This document shows positions 43,314 through 58,300 of a stretch of DNA of 64,000 nt, piece after piece. A program made the position numbers and the translations under genes. The stretch spans positions 682,001 through 746,000 of the forward strand of contig CAVWEX010000014.1 in NCBI GenBank assembly GCA_963754125.1. Reading direction: 5' to 3'. Below the pieces are notes generated by a model, which had not been told where the DNA came from, searched no databases, and worked only from the letters and a program-made list of their open reading frames with translations. Every line of letters starts with the position of its first letter. The first letter of the stretch is position 1. The DNA comes from RPQJ01 sp963754125 (GTDB lineage: Bacteria > Pseudomonadota > Gammaproteobacteria > Steroidobacterales > Steroidobacteraceae).

Positions 43314-44645
43314 TCACACCGCCCGACGGACGGTTTCGGCCAGCTCGTTCGCGTGCCGTGACACCACCGCTTCGTCCTCGCCCTCGACCATGACGCGGAT
43401 CAGCGGCTCGGTGCCGGAGGCCCGAAGCACCACGCGGCCGGTCCCGCCGAGCGCCGCCTCGACCCGCCGGACCGCGTCCTGGATCGCAGGCGAACCCGTG
43501 GGGTCGATCCGCTCCCGCACGCGCACGTTGACCATCACCTGCGGGAACTGCGGCATGCCCGATGCCAGCTCCGCGAGCGAGCGGCCCGTGCGCTTCATGA
43601 CCGCCAGCACCTGCAGTGCGCTCACGAGCCCGTCGCCCGTCGTCGTGCGATCGAGGCACAGCAGGTGCCCCGACGTCTCGCCTCCCAGCACCCCGCCGTG
43701 CCGCCTCAGCAGTTCGAGCACGTAGCGGTCACCGACCGCAGCGCGCATGAACTCGATGCCCTCGGCCCGCAGCGCGTGCTCGAGGCCAAGGTTGCTCATC
43801 ACCGTGCCGACCACCGGCCCCTTGAGCTCGCCCTGCGCGTGCCGATCGCGGGCAATTACGTAAAGCAGCCGGTCGCCGTCCACGAGCCGGCCGAGGTGAT
43901 CCACCATCACGAGGCGATCCCCGTCGCCGTCGAGCGCGATGCCGACGTCGGCCTGCACGCCGGACACGGTGAGCTGCATGAGTTCCGGCGCCGTGGACCC
44001 GCAGCGCAGGTTGATGTTGCGGCCGTTCGGCGAGCAGCCGATCGGGATGATCTCGGCGCCGAGGTCGGTCAGCACCCGGGGGGCCACCTTGTAGGCCGCG
44101 CCGTGCGCGCAGTCGATGACGATCTTGAGCCCGGACAGGTCCGTACCGCGCGGCACGGTCGAGGCGCAGAACTTCTGGTACTCGACCCGCGACTTGTCGA
44201 CGCGTGTCGCCCGCCCGAGCCGGTTGGACTCGCAGGTGAGCGCGGGCCCGTCGAGCAGCGCCTCGATCTGCTGCTCGACTTCGTCGGAGAGCTTGCTGCC
44301 GCTGGCATCGAAGAACTTGATGCCGTTGTCCTCGTACGAGTTGTGCGAGGCGCTGATCACTGCGCCGAAGCGGCAGCCGAAGTGCTGCGTCATGTAGGCG
44401 ATGCCCGGCGTCGGCAGCGGACCGATCAGGCTCACGTCGACGCCGGCCGCGACGCAGCCGGCCTCGAGCGCCGCCTCGAACATGTAGCCCGACAGCCGCG
44501 TGTCCTTGCCGACGAGTGCAGTCCCGCCCTCCGGCGCGAGCACGCGAGCCGCGGCGCTGGCGAGCCGCAGTGCGAATTCCACGGTCATCGGGTGCTCGCC
44601 CACTCGGCCGCGCACACCGTCCGTGCCGAAGTACTTCCGGCTCAT
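43314..44645 (-). CDS. glmM: Phosphoglucosamine mutase
   Basis: A 443-residue enzyme making glucosamine-1-phosphate for peptidoglycan and lipopolysaccharide. The phosphoserine loop is AVISASHNSYEDNGIKFFDA, the metal loop is ALDGDGDRLVMVDHLGRLVD, and the C-terminal phosphate site is VVLRASGTEPLIRVMVEGED. The ATG overlaps the folP stop (ATGA), and KYFGTDGVRGRVG is the conserved start. folP-glmM next to ftsH is a widespread proteobacterial order. Confidence 0.96.
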   Translation of the reverse strand: MSRKYFGTDGVRGRVGEHPMTVEFALRLASAAARVLAPEGGTALVGKDTRLSGYMFEAALEAGCVAAGVDVSLIGPLPTPGIAYMTQHFGCRFGAVISASHNSYEDNGIKFFDASGSKLSDEVEQQIEALLDGPALTCESNRLGRATRVDKSRVEYQKFCASTVPRGTDLSGLKIVIDCAHGAAYKVAPRVLTDLGAEIIPIGCSPNGRNINLRCGSTAPELMQLTVSGVQADVGIALDGDGDRLVMVDHLGRLVDGDRLLYVIARDRHAQGELKGPVVGTVMSNLGLEHALRAEGIEFMRAAVGDRYVLELLRRHGGVLGGETSGHLLCLDRTTTGDGLVSALQVLAVMKRTGRSLAELASGMPQFPQVMVNVRVRERIDPTGSPAIQDAVRRVEAALGGTGRVVLRASGTEPLIRVMVEGEDEAVVSRHANELAETVRRAV

Positions 44646-45491
44646 GCTTTCCCAACCTCCCGTGCGGCACGCCTGAGCGCGCTCGCTACCTTGACTGCAT
44701 CCACGGTCGCTGCGACGTCGTGGGCCCTGACGATGGCCGCCCCGCGCATCACGGCGAGCGCCGCGAAGGCGATGCTGCCCGCGAGTCGCTCCCCGGCGGG
44801 CCGGCCGGTGATGATACCGACCAGCGACTTGCGCGACACGCCGACCAGTACCGGAATCCCGGGGTCGGCGAGCCGGTCGAGCGCCGCGAGCAGCGCGAGG
44901 TTGTGATCCGGACGCTTGCCGAAGCCGATGCCCGGATCGACGCAGATGCGGCCGGCATCGATGCCGGCGCCGCGGCAGGCCTCCACCCGCGCCGAGAGGT
45001 AGCGGCGAACCTCGTCGACCACGTCCCCGTAGCGCGGATCCTCCTGCATGCTCTGCGGTTCGTCCGCGCATGTGCATCAGGCAGACCGCCGCTCCCGACT
45101 CCGCTGCGGCCTCGAGCGCCCCCGGCGTCTCGAGGGCCCGGACATCGTTGATCAGGCTTGCCCCGGCCGCGACCGCGGCACGCATCACCTCGGGCTTGCT
45201 CGTGTCCACGGAGACCGGCACGGACAGGCGGCCGGCGAGCTGCTCGATCACCGGCAGGACGCGCTCGAGCTCCTCTCGGACATCGACCGGCGCTGCGCCC
45301 GGACGGGTGGACTCGCCGCCCACGTCGACGATGCCGGCCCCCTCCTCGACCATCTTCAGCCCACGCTCCACGGCGCTGGACGTTTCGACATAACGCCCGC
45401 CGTCCGAGAACGAGTCCGGGGTGACGTTGAGCACACCCATGACCACCGGCTCGGTGAGATCGAGCAGGCGGTCGCGGCAGGCGAGTTGCAT
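44642..45491 (-). CDS. folP: Dihydropteroate synthase, +1 frameshift near 45,060
   Basis: The enzyme joins p-aminobenzoate to the pterin pyrophosphate in folate synthesis and is the sulfonamide target. The first frame gives MGVLNVTPDSFSDGGRYVET, VDVGGESTRPGAAPVDVREE and INDVRALETPGALEAA up to VCLMHMRG. The next resumes EPQSMQEDPRYGDVVDEVRR, then IDAGRICVDPGIGFGKRPDH, VGVSRKSLVGIITGR and RAHDVAATVDAVKVASAL. The span is one base over a multiple of three and one extra C between GGA and GAA restores it (282 residues). Because of this and the ftsH error, ftsH, folP and glmM appear as one frame without stops. Confidence 0.93.
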
Positions 45492-45544
45492 CGGGGTCGG
45501 TCGGAAGCGAAGCGCCCGGCAGGGCCGGGCGCGAGCGGTTCGGG

Positions 45545-47465
45545 TCAGTGCTGCGGCGCGGGTCGCCCCGTGGGCGCCTCGCCGTCGCGACGCTCCCGCG
45601 GCGGTCGGTGTCCCGGCGCTCGGCGCATCGCGATCCTCCCAGTCCGCCGGCGGGCGCGGCTCGCGCCCCTCCATGATGTCGCGGATCTGCTCCTCGTCGA
45701 TCGTCTCGTACTTGATCAGCGCCTCGGCCATCCGGTGCAGCTTGTCGAGCTCGCGGTCGAGGATCTCGCGGGCCCGGCGGTAGTTGTCGTCGATCACGCG
45801 GCGCACTTCCTCGTCGATGGCGTCGCGCGTCTTGTCGCCCACCTGCTTGTGCTGGGTGACGGAACGACCGAGGAACACCTCGCCGTCCTCCTCGGCATAC
45901 GTCAGGGTGCCGAGCCGGTCCGACAGGCCCCACTTGGTGACCATGTTGCGGGCGATCTCGGTGGCCCGCTCGATGTCGTTCGAGGCGCCGGTCGTAACGT
46001 ATTCGGCGCCGAAGATGATCTCCTCCGCCACCCGACCGCCGAACAGCGTCGCGATGCGGCTCTCGAGCTGGCGCTTGCTGGTGCTGTAGCGATCTGCCTC
46101 CGGCAGGAACATCGTGACACCGAGCGCGCGGCCGCGCGGGATGATCGTCACCTTGTAGACCGGGTCGTGGTCCGCGACGTTCAGGCCGACGATCGCGTGC
46201 CCGGCCTCGTGGTACGCAGTGAGTTTCTTCTCGTTGTCGTCCATCACCATGGAGCGTCGCTCGGCGCCCATGATGATCTTGTCCTTGGCGCGATCGAACT
46301 CGTCCATGCTGACCGTGCGCTTGTTCGCGCGCGCTGCGAACAGCGCGGCCTCGTTCACGAGGTTGGCGAGGTCGGCGCCCGAGAAACCGGGCGTGCCGCG
46401 CGCGATGATCGAGGGCTTGACGTCCTCGCCGAGCGGCAGCTTGCGCATGTGGACCTTGAGGATCTGCTCGCGGCCGCGGACGTCGGGCAGCGGCACCACG
46501 ACCTGACGGTCGAAGCGGCCCGGGCGCAGCAGTGCGGGGTCGAGAACGTCGGGCCGGTTGGTGGCCGCGATGACGATCACGCCCTCGTTGCCCTCGAAGC
46601 CGTCCATCTCGACGAGCAGCTGGTTGAGGGTCTGCTCGCGTTCGTCGTGACCGCCGCCGAGGCCCGCGCCGCGATGGCGGCCGACGGCATCGATCTCGTC
46701 GATGAAGATGATGCACGGCGCGTGCTTCTTCGCCTGGTCGAACATGTCGCGGACACGCGAAGCGCCCACGCCCACGAACATCTCGACGAAATCGGAGCCC
46801 GAGATGGTGAAGAACGGCACCTTGGCCTCGCCGGCGATCGCCTTGGCGAGCAGCGTCTTGCCGGTGCCCGGCGAGCCCACCATGAGCACGCCGCGCGGGA
46901 TCTTGCCGCCGAGCTTCTGGAACTTGGCGGGGTCCTTGAGGAAATCGACGATCTCGCCGACCTCCTCCTTGGCCTCGTCCACGCCCGCCACGTCGGCGAA
47001 GGTGACGGTGACCTGGTCCTCGTTGAGCAGCCGTGCCCGGCTCTTGCCGAAGGACATGGCGCCGCGGCCGCCCGCCCCGCCCTGCATCTGGCGCATGAAG
47101 TAGACCCAGACGCCGATCAGCAGCAGGATCGGGAACGAGGAGACGAACAGCTGCATCAGGAACGACTGGCGCTCGGGCGGTGCGGCGCTGAACGTAACAC
47201 CGCTCTTCTGCAGCGTGCCGATGAGCGCCGAGTTGTCCGTCTCGGGGTTGTACACGACGAACTGCTCGCCGCTCGAGCGCACGCCCGTGATGCGGTCGCC
47301 GCTGAACGTGACCTGCGCGACCGAGCCGCTCTTGACGTGCTCGAGGAAGGCCGAATACGGCATCTCCTGCGAAACGCCGGTGCGTGCGCTGAAATTGCTC
47401 ACGACCGTCGCCAGCACGACGGCGATGACGATCCACAGGACGACATTCTTGGCCAGATCGTTCAA
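45545..47465 (-). CDS. ftsH: ATP-dependent zinc metalloprotease FtsH, +1 frameshift near 45,615
   Basis: A membrane-bound AAA+ protease that degrades misfolded membrane proteins and regulators such as sigma-32 and LpxC. It has two helices (residues 6-24 and about 100-118), Walker A LMVGSPGTGKTLLAKAIAGE, Walker B IIFIDEIDAVGRHRGAG, second region of homology RPDVLDPALLRPGRFDRQVV and zinc site AYHEAGHAIVG. The start is TTG (LNDLAKNVVL). The main frame runs on into folP. A one-base gain near 45,615 explains this, because the alternative frame ends naturally ERRDGEAPTGRPAPQH-stop at 45,545, giving 639 residues. Confidence 0.94.
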
Positions 47466-47533
47466 AGCCTTAGACCTCGGGGTGAAATGCAGCGAAGGCG
47501 TACGTCAAAACCACGCTTTCGACGCAAAGGACA

Positions 47534-48160
47534 CTACACCAATCGGTACCCTCGTGCCACAACGTACAGCTCGGCACTGCGGGCTCGCGATGCTTTCGGC
47601 TTGCGCAATTTCACGGATTCAAACCGTCGCCGCAGCCGCGCGATCAGCGGCTGGAATTCCCGGCCCTGGAAGACCTTCATCAGCAGGTCGCCGCCCGGGC
47701 GAAGGGCCTGCTCCGCGAACTCCATGGCGAGGTCCACGAGGTGCATCGAGCGATCGTGGTCCACATCCGCCATGCCGGTCATGTTGGGGGCCATGTCGGA
47801 CATCACAAGGTCCACCCGGGTTTCGCCGAGGGTAGTCCGTAACCGTTCGAGCGTCGCCGCGTCGCTGAAGTCGCCCTGGATGAACTCCACACCAGGCAGG
47901 GCCGGCATCTCGAGCAGGTCGAGCGCGATGACGCGTCCGCGACCGTCGAGCAGCCGGGCTGCGTACTGGCTCCAGCCTCCGGGCGCCGCACCGAGATCCA
48001 CCACGGTCATCGCGGGCTTCAGCAGGCGGTCGGATCGCTGGATCTCCTCGAGCTTGAATGCGGCGCGTGACCGCCAGCCCTCGGCATGCGCCCGCTTCAC
48101 GTAGGGATCGGCGGCGTGTTCGGCGAGCCAGCGGGCGGAGGACTTGGTGCGTTTGGTCAC
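47534..48160 (-). CDS. rlmE: 23S rRNA 2'-O-ribose U2552 methyltransferase RlmE (FtsJ)
   Basis: A 208-residue SAM-dependent methyltransferase maturing the large ribosomal subunit. SAM motif I is TVVDLGAAPGGWSQYAARLL. The catalytic tetrad residues are in WRSRAAFKLEEIQ, LVMSDMAPNMTGMADVDH, DLLMKVFQGREFQ and SRARSAELYVVARGY. The start is GTG. It lies 68 bases upstream of ftsH in the same direction, the usual order, and is divergent from yhbY. Confidence 0.95.
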   Translation of the reverse strand: MTKRTKSSARWLAEHAADPYVKRAHAEGWRSRAAFKLEEIQRSDRLLKPAMTVVDLGAAPGGWSQYAARLLDGRGRVIALDLLEMPALPGVEFIQGDFSDAATLERLRTTLGETRVDLVMSDMAPNMTGMADVDHDRSMHLVDLAMEFAEQALRPGGDLLMKVFQGREFQPLIARLRRRFESVKLRKPKASRARSAELYVVARGYRLV

Positions 48161-48247
48161 TTGAATACGTCCGGCCGTCGCGGCATTCCCCCCAACGCCC
48201 GCTTCGGCACTAAACTACGCGCCCCCATCCGCAGCCCCGCCCTCCCG

Positions 48248-48544
48248 ATGGCTCTCTCTGACGCACAGCGCAAGCATCTCCGCCGGCTCGGCCACGACCG
48301 CAGCCCGATCGTGCTGGTCGGCCAGGCCGGCCTCAGCGCCAACCTGGTGGCGGAACTCGACCGGGCGCTGCGCGACCACGAACTGGTGAAGGTCCGGGCC
48401 CGGGTCGGTGACCGCAACGAACGGGACCGCACGCTCGCGGAACTCGCTTCGTCCACCGGTTCGGAAATCGTGCAGCGCATCGGCCACGTCGCCCTGCTGT
48501 ACCGCCGAAATCCCGACGAGCCGGGTATCCTGCTGCCGGACTGA
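48248..48544 (+). CDS. yhbY: YhbY-type CRM-domain RNA-binding protein
   Basis: A 98-residue protein consisting of one CRM domain: LSDAQRKHLRRLGHDRSPIV, LVGQAGLSANLVAELDRALR, DHELVKVRARVGDRNERDRT and a C-terminal LLYRRNPDEPG. It associates with pre-50S ribosomal particles. The ATG is about 85 bases from the divergent rlmE start; TAAACT at about 48212 may be its -10 region. Confidence 0.93.
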   Translation: MALSDAQRKHLRRLGHDRSPIVLVGQAGLSANLVAELDRALRDHELVKVRARVGDRNERDRTLAELASSTGSEIVQRIGHVALLYRRNPDEPGILLPD

Positions 48545-48584
48545 CGATCCACGAGGGTCGTTGAAGTCCGGGTCAACAGGGTGA

Positions 48585-49057
48585 TCAGACGTACCGGACG
48601 GCCACGATCTCGAAGGCCCGTGTACCGCCGGGCACCGCGACGTCCACCACGTCGCCCTCGGACTTGCCGACCAGCGCGCGCGCGATCGGCGAGGTGATCG
48701 AGATGAGTCCCAGCCGGACGTCCGCCTCGAGTTCCCCCACGATCTGGAAGACCACCTCGGACCCATCGTCCTGGTCCTCGAGGTCCACGGTGGCCCCGAA
48801 GACCACCCGCGAGGTGGGCGGCAGGTGGGCAACGTCGATGATCTCGCTGTGTGACAACTCGTGCTCGAGCTGCTTGATGCGACCCTCGATGAACCCCTGT
48901 TGCTCGCGGGCGGCGTGGTACTCGGCGTTCTCGCTCAGGTCGCCGTGCGCCCGGGCTTCGGCAATCGCCTGGATGACGCGCGGCCGGTCCCCGGTCTTGA
49001 GGCTTCGCAGCTCCGCCCGAAGCTTCTCAGTACCTTTCTGGGTCAGTGGCTTACGAT

Positions 49058-49061
<4 letters not shown>
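48585..49061 (-). CDS. greA: Transcription elongation factor GreA
   Basis: A 158-residue factor that enters the RNA polymerase secondary channel and stimulates cleavage of backtracked RNA. The N-terminal coiled coil (residues 1-75) carries the acidic tip in ARAHGDLSENAEYHAAREQQ. The C-terminal FKBP-like domain has SRVVFGATVDLEDQDDGSEV and ISITSPIARALVGKSEGDVV. Its ATG overlaps the carB stop (ATGA), placing it in the carAB transcript. Confidence 0.96.
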
Positions 49062-52282
<3,221 letters not shown>

Positions 52283-52301
52283 GGCAGCGTGCGTTCCAGG
52301 G

Positions 52302-53459
52302 TCAGGCCGGCTGGCGCACGGGCACCGCGCCCTTGCGCAGCATGGTCTCCACGAACCGCGAGAACAGCGGCGCGAGGTCGCGGGGCCCGGGGCTCGCCTC
52401 CGGGTGGCCCTGGAATCCGAAGGCGGGCCGGTCGGTAAAGGCGATGCCCTGCAGCGAACCGTCGAACAGCGAGCGGTGGGTGGCCCGGACGTTCGGCGGC
52501 AGCGTGGTCTCGTCCACCGCGAACCCGTGATTCTGGCTCGAGATGAATACGCGTCCCGAGTCGAGGTCGATGACCGGGTGATTCGCGCCGTGATGGCCGA
52601 ATTTCATCTTCACGGTTCGCGCACCGCTCGCCAGCCCGAGCAACTGGTGCCCGAGGCAGATGCCGAACAGCGGCACACCCGACTCGAGGAACCGCCGGAT
52701 CGCCGCGATCGCGTAGTCGCACGGCTCCGGATCGCCGGGCCCGTTGGAGAGGAACACGCCGTCCGGGTCGAGCCCGAGAACCTCATCGGCCGGCGTCTGC
52801 GCCGGCACGACGGTCATGCGGCAGCCGTGATCGGCCAGCAGCCGCAGGATGTTGCGCTTGATGCCGAAGTCGTAGGCAACCACGTGCAGCCGCTGTCCCG
52901 GGCGACGCCGGGGCCCACGCTCCAGCGCCCAGTTGGTGCCCTCGTTCCACTGGAACGGCCGCCGGACCGAGACCACCTTGGCGAGGTCCATGCCCTTGAG
53001 TCCCGGAAAGCGACGCGCCGCCTCGCGTGCCAGATCGGGACGGGAGGCCGCGTCTCCGCTCGCGATGCATCCGGCCTGCGCGCCCTTCTCCCGCAGGATG
53101 CGGGTCAGCCTGCGCGTGTCGATCTCCGCGATTGCGACCACGCCGCCACGCACCAGGAACTCCGGCAGCGACTCGGTCGCCCGCCAGCTCGAGTGCAGCA
53201 GCGGCAGGTCGCGGACCACGAGGCCGGCCGCATGAATCGAGTTCGACTCGAGGTCGTCGGGGTTCGTGCCGGTGTTGCCGATGTGCGGATAGGTCAGGGT
53301 GACGATCTGACGGGAGTAGGACGGATCGGTGAGGATCTCCTGGTAGCCCGTCATGGCGGTGTTGAAGACGACCTCGCCGGTCGCGGTGCCCGCGGCACCG
53401 ATGGAAACGCCACGAAACACGGTGCCGTCCTCGAGCGCCAGAACCGCGGGTGTCGTCAA
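52302..53459 (-). CDS. carA: Carbamoyl-phosphate synthase small subunit
   Basis: A 385-residue glutaminase subunit delivering ammonia to CarB. The N-terminal domain begins LTTPAVLALEDGTVFRGVSI. The class I amidotransferase domain has the catalytic Cys in VPLFGICLGHQLLGLASGAR and the His-Glu pair in GFQGHPEASPGPRDLAPLF. The TTG start at 53459 is chosen because GGAGGAGG lies only five to six bases before it; a longer frame adds an unlikely MRDGGPEEA extension spanning that ribosome site. About 170 bases separate it from dapB, leaving room for its own promoter. Confidence 0.95.
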   Translation of the reverse strand: MTTPAVLALEDGTVFRGVSIGAAGTATGEVVFNTAMTGYQEILTDPSYSRQIVTLTYPHIGNTGTNPDDLESNSIHAAGLVVRDLPLLHSSWRATESLPEFLVRGGVVAIAEIDTRRLTRILREKGAQAGCIASGDAASRPDLAREAARRFPGLKGMDLAKVVSVRRPFQWNEGTNWALERGPRRRPGQRLHVVAYDFGIKRNILRLLADHGCRMTVVPAQTPADEVLGLDPDGVFLSNGPGDPEPCDYAIAAIRRFLESGVPLFGICLGHQLLGLASGARTVKMKFGHHGANHPVIDLDSGRVFISSQNHGFAVDETTLPPNVRATHRSLFDGSLQGIAFTDRPAFGFQGHPEASPGPRDLAPLFSRFVETMLRKGAVPVRQPA

Positions 53460-53629
53460 GGTCGCCTCCTCCGGTCCACCGTCCCGCAAACTGCATGCGG
53501 GCGCGTTTCGCGCGTGCGCCGACGGTCGAGGATGAGCGCTGGCTCACCCCGGTCGTGTCTGGCTCCACGGGCTAAGTTCAGAAGTTTACGCGAGGGCGGA
53601 CGCCTGCGCCACGCGAAAACCGGGCGGCG

Positions 53630-54430
53630 CTACAGGCCGAGCACGTCCATCATCGAGTACAGGCCGGGTGGGCGTCCGACCACCCACCGGGACGCCACGA
53701 GCGCGCCGCGTGCGAAGCCCGACCGGTCCTCGGCATGGTGCGCGAGTTCGACGCGCTCGCCCGGCCCCGCGAAGATCAGGCGGTGGTCGCCGACGATGTC
53801 GCCCCCGCGAAGGACGGCAAAGCCGATCCCGCCGCTCGGCCGCGGCCCGGTCGACCCCTGGCGCGGCGGCAGCGCCGACTGCTCGAGCGTCGTGCCGCGA
53901 CCGCTCGCCACGGCGCGTCCGAGCCCGAGTGCGGTCCCGCTGGGCGCGTCCACCTTGTGGCGGTGGTGGGCCTCGACGATCTCGGCGTCGTATTCGACGC
54001 CGAGCGCACGGGCCGCGAGCTCGGCGAGCTTGAAGAGCAGGTTCACCCCGAGGCTCATGTTCGGCGCCAGCACGATCGGGATCGACTCGGCGATCTCGGC
54101 AAGCTCCCGGCGAGCGGCCTCCTCGTGGCCCGTCGTCCCGATCACCAGCGGCAGCGATCGAGCCCGGCAGCGGCGGGCGTGCTCGAGCGAGGGCACCGGC
54201 AAGGTGAAGTCGATGGCGACCGCGGCGCCCTCGAGCGCCCGGTCCACGTCCGCCGTGATGCCCACCGCGAGCGGCCCGGTACCCGCGAGTACGCCCGCGT
54301 CGTGGCCGATTGCGGCATCGCCGGCCGCCGCCAGCGCCCCGCTCAGCCGCAGGTCCCCGCTTGCGACCAGCAGCGGAACGAGCGTCCGGCCCATTCGACC
54401 GGAGGCACCGAGCAGCGCGAGGTTCAGCAT
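53630..54430 (-). CDS. dapB: 4-hydroxy-tetrahydrodipicolinate reductase
   Basis: A 266-residue NAD(P)H-dependent enzyme of the diaminopimelate/lysine pathway. The cofactor loop is LALLGASGRMGRTLVPLL, followed by VIGTTGHEEAARRELAEIAE. The substrate-binding signature is VEAHHRHKVDAPSGTALGLG and the late loop is RVELAHHAEDRSGFARGALV. It lies 16 bases after dnaJ and before carA, a common gammaproteobacterial arrangement, and takes aspartate semialdehyde flux from the same branch point as the thr operon. Confidence 0.95.
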   Translation of the reverse strand: MLNLALLGASGRMGRTLVPLLVASGDLRLSGALAAAGDAAIGHDAGVLAGTGPLAVGITADVDRALEGAAVAIDFTLPVPSLEHARRCRARSLPLVIGTTGHEEAARRELAEIAESIPIVLAPNMSLGVNLLFKLAELAARALGVEYDAEIVEAHHRHKVDAPSGTALGLGRAVASGRGTTLEQSALPPRQGSTGPRPSGGIGFAVLRGGDIVGDHRLIFAGPGERVELAHHAEDRSGFARGALVASRWVVGRPPGLYSMMDVLGL

Positions 54431-54446
54431 GTCGGCACGCTCAGGC

Positions 54447-55583
54447 TCACTCCCCGAGGCTCTTGAAGAATCGCTTGACGCCGTCGAGCCAGGAGTCCTC
54501 GCGCGGGTGGTGCCGCCTGGCGTCCTGCTGCAGCGACTCCTCGAACTGCTGCAGCAGGTCCTTCTGGTCGCGGGTCAGGTGGACCGGCGTCTCGACGACC
54601 ACCCGGCAGAACAGGTCGCCGGTCGGGCCGCCGCGCACGGGCTTGATGCCCTTCTCCCGCAGCCGGAACACGCGTCCGGACTGGGTCTCCGGCGGAACCT
54701 TGATGGTCGCCGTGCCATCGAGCGTCGGTACCTCGACGCTGCCGCCGAGGGCGGCGCGCGCGAAGCTCACCGGCACCTCGCAGGACAGGTGGCTGCCGTC
54801 GCGCTCGAAGATCGCGTGCTCGCGGACGCGCACCTCGACGTAGAGGTCGCCCGTCGGCCCGCCGTTGCGCCCGGCCTCGCCCTCGCCCGACAGCCGGATG
54901 CGGTCGCCGGTATCGACGCCCGCCGGCACCTTGACCGAGAGCGTCTTCTGCTTGCGCTGCCGGCCCTGGCCGCGGCACGCGACGCAGGGATCGCTCACGA
55001 CCTGGCCGCGGCCGTTGCAGCGCGGACAGGTCTGCTGCACGGTGAAGAAGCCCTGCTGCATCCGCACCTGCCCGGCGCCGCGGCAGGTCTCGCAGGACAC
55101 CGGCTTCGAGCCCTTGGCAGCGCCGCTGCCCTTGCACTCGCCGCATTCCGCGAGCGTCGCGAAGTCGATGCTGGCGGTGTCGCCGAACACGGCCTGCTCG
55201 AGGTCGAGCTCGAGCTCGTAGCGCAGGTCCGCGCCGCGGTAGACCTGCGAGCGACCGCGCCGGCCGCCGCCGAAGATGTCGCCGAAGACGTCGCCGAAGA
55301 TGTCCCCGAATGCGTCGCGCGGGTCGAACCCCGCCCCGCCGCCGCCGCCGCGCATGCCGTCCACGCCGGCGTGCCCGAACTGGTCGTAGGCGGCGCGCTT
55401 CTGGGCGTCGGAGAGGACCTCGTAGGCCTCCTTGGCCTCCTTGAACTTGCCCTCCGCCTCCTGGTCCCCCGGGTTGCGGTCCGGGTGGAACTTCATGGCG
55501 AGGCGTCGGTAGGCCTTCTTGATGTCGGCCTCGGCCGCCGTGCGCGGCACGTCGAGGACCTGGTAGTAATCACGCTTCGCCAT
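54447..55583 (-). CDS. dnaJ: Co-chaperone DnaJ
   Basis: A 378-residue J-domain protein stimulating DnaK ATPase. The J domain (1-70) has the HPD motif in AMKFHPDRNPGDQEAEG. A Gly-rich linker (GMRGGGGGAGFDPRDAFGD) follows. Four zinc-binding repeats are complete: CGECKGSGA, CETCRGAGQ, CPRCNGRGQ and CVACRGQGR. Beta-barrel substrate domains complete the chain. It is 94 bases after dnaK, with a terminator-like hairpin in the gap. Confidence 0.96.
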   Translation of the reverse strand: MAKRDYYQVLDVPRTAAEADIKKAYRRLAMKFHPDRNPGDQEAEGKFKEAKEAYEVLSDAQKRAAYDQFGHAGVDGMRGGGGGAGFDPRDAFGDIFGDVFGDIFGGGRRGRSQVYRGADLRYELELDLEQAVFGDTASIDFATLAECGECKGSGAAKGSKPVSCETCRGAGQVRMQQGFFTVQQTCPRCNGRGQVVSDPCVACRGQGRQRKQKTLSVKVPAGVDTGDRIRLSGEGEAGRNGGPTGDLYVEVRVREHAIFERDGSHLSCEVPVSFARAALGGSVEVPTLDGTATIKVPPETQSGRVFRLREKGIKPVRGGPTGDLFCRVVVETPVHLTRDQKDLLQQFEESLQQDARRHHPREDSWLDGVKRFFKSLGE

Positions 55584-55612
55584 GCGGTGTCCGGGGCGGG
55601 TCTGGAACGAAA

Positions 55613-55646
55613 GGCCGCCGCGGGGTTCGTGTCCCCCGCGGCGGCC
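55613..55646 (-). terminator. Terminator/attenuator between dnaK and dnaJ
   Basis: Perfect 13-bp arms GGCCGCCGCGGGG and CCCCGCGGCGGCC surround an 8-base loop. On the minus strand TTTCGTTCC follows. It lies in the 94-base dnaK-dnaJ gap and should end or dampen transcription after dnaK, lowering dnaJ expression relative to dnaK. Confidence 0.75.
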
Positions 55647-55677
55647 GGTCAGTCAAGCGAGCATAACGCGTGGCCGA

Positions 55678-57618
<1,941 letters not shown>

Positions 57619-57657
57619 GAAAGGGGCTCCGTCAGGTCAGGAATGCGTTGTCCGCCT

Positions 57658-57685
57658 AGTTGGGGGCCGGCGGGCCGGATTCAAG
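57658..57685 (-). promoter_or_regulatory. Sigma-32-type promoter before dnaK
   Basis: Minus strand CTTGAA (57685-57680), 14 bases, then CCCCAACT (57665-57658) closely matches the heat-shock consensus. The -35 hexamer directly follows the grpE stop codon (TGA then CTTGAA). It gives dnaK its own heat-inducible start within the operon. Confidence 0.7.
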
Positions 57686-58226
57686 TCAGCCCGCGGGCGG
57701 GTCGGGTTCCCGGGACACGAGCACCCGGGCCGGGCGCAGCAGCCGGCCGTTGAGCACGTAGCCCTTCTGGACCACGGCGAGCACGGTGCCGGGCGGCTGG
57801 TCCGCACTGGGCTGGGTCGCCATCGCCTCGTGGAGTTCGGGGTTGAAGGCCTCGCCCGCCGGGTCCACGAGTTGCAGGCCCGCCTTCTCGAAGGCCCGGG
57901 TCGACGAGGCGCAGGGTCGCCTCCATGCCCTCGAACAGCCGCGCCGGGTCCGCGCCCGGCCCGACCGCGAGGCCGAGTTCGAGGCTGTCGCGCACCTCGA
58001 GGAGGTCGCCCGCGAAGCGCTCGATCGCATAGCGGCTCGCGGACTCGACGTCGCGCTGGGCCCGCTTGCGGACGTTCTCGGTCTCCGCGACCGCGCGCAG
58101 GTAGCTGTTCCAGTGCTCCTGCGCCGTGGCCTGCGCCTCGAGCAGCTCGGCCTCGAGGCTGCCGGGGCCGGCTGCGGCGGACTGCTCCGCCGGAAGGGTG
58201 CCTTCGGATTCGTTTGGGGTCGTCAT
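57686..58226 (-). CDS. grpE: Nucleotide-exchange factor GrpE, +1 frameshift near 57,903
   Basis: Releases ADP from DnaK. The first frame gives the long helix SYLRAVAETENVRKRAQRDV then SASRYAIERFAGDLLEVRDS to EATLRLVD. The next continues RAFEKAGLQLVDPAGEAFNP, LHEAMATQPSADQPPGTVLA and VVQKGYVLNGRLLRPARVLV, the conserved beta domain. The span is one base over a multiple of three; one surplus C in GACCCGGGCC restores it (179 residues). Probable sequence error, since the protein is essential for heat-shock recovery. Confidence 0.93.
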
Positions 58227-58300
58227 TTGGGCTGCCTGGGATTGCCTGAGGTCGCGCTGCCGCGGCCTTCGGGCGGCCGTGGACGCGCAAACAGTGGAAA

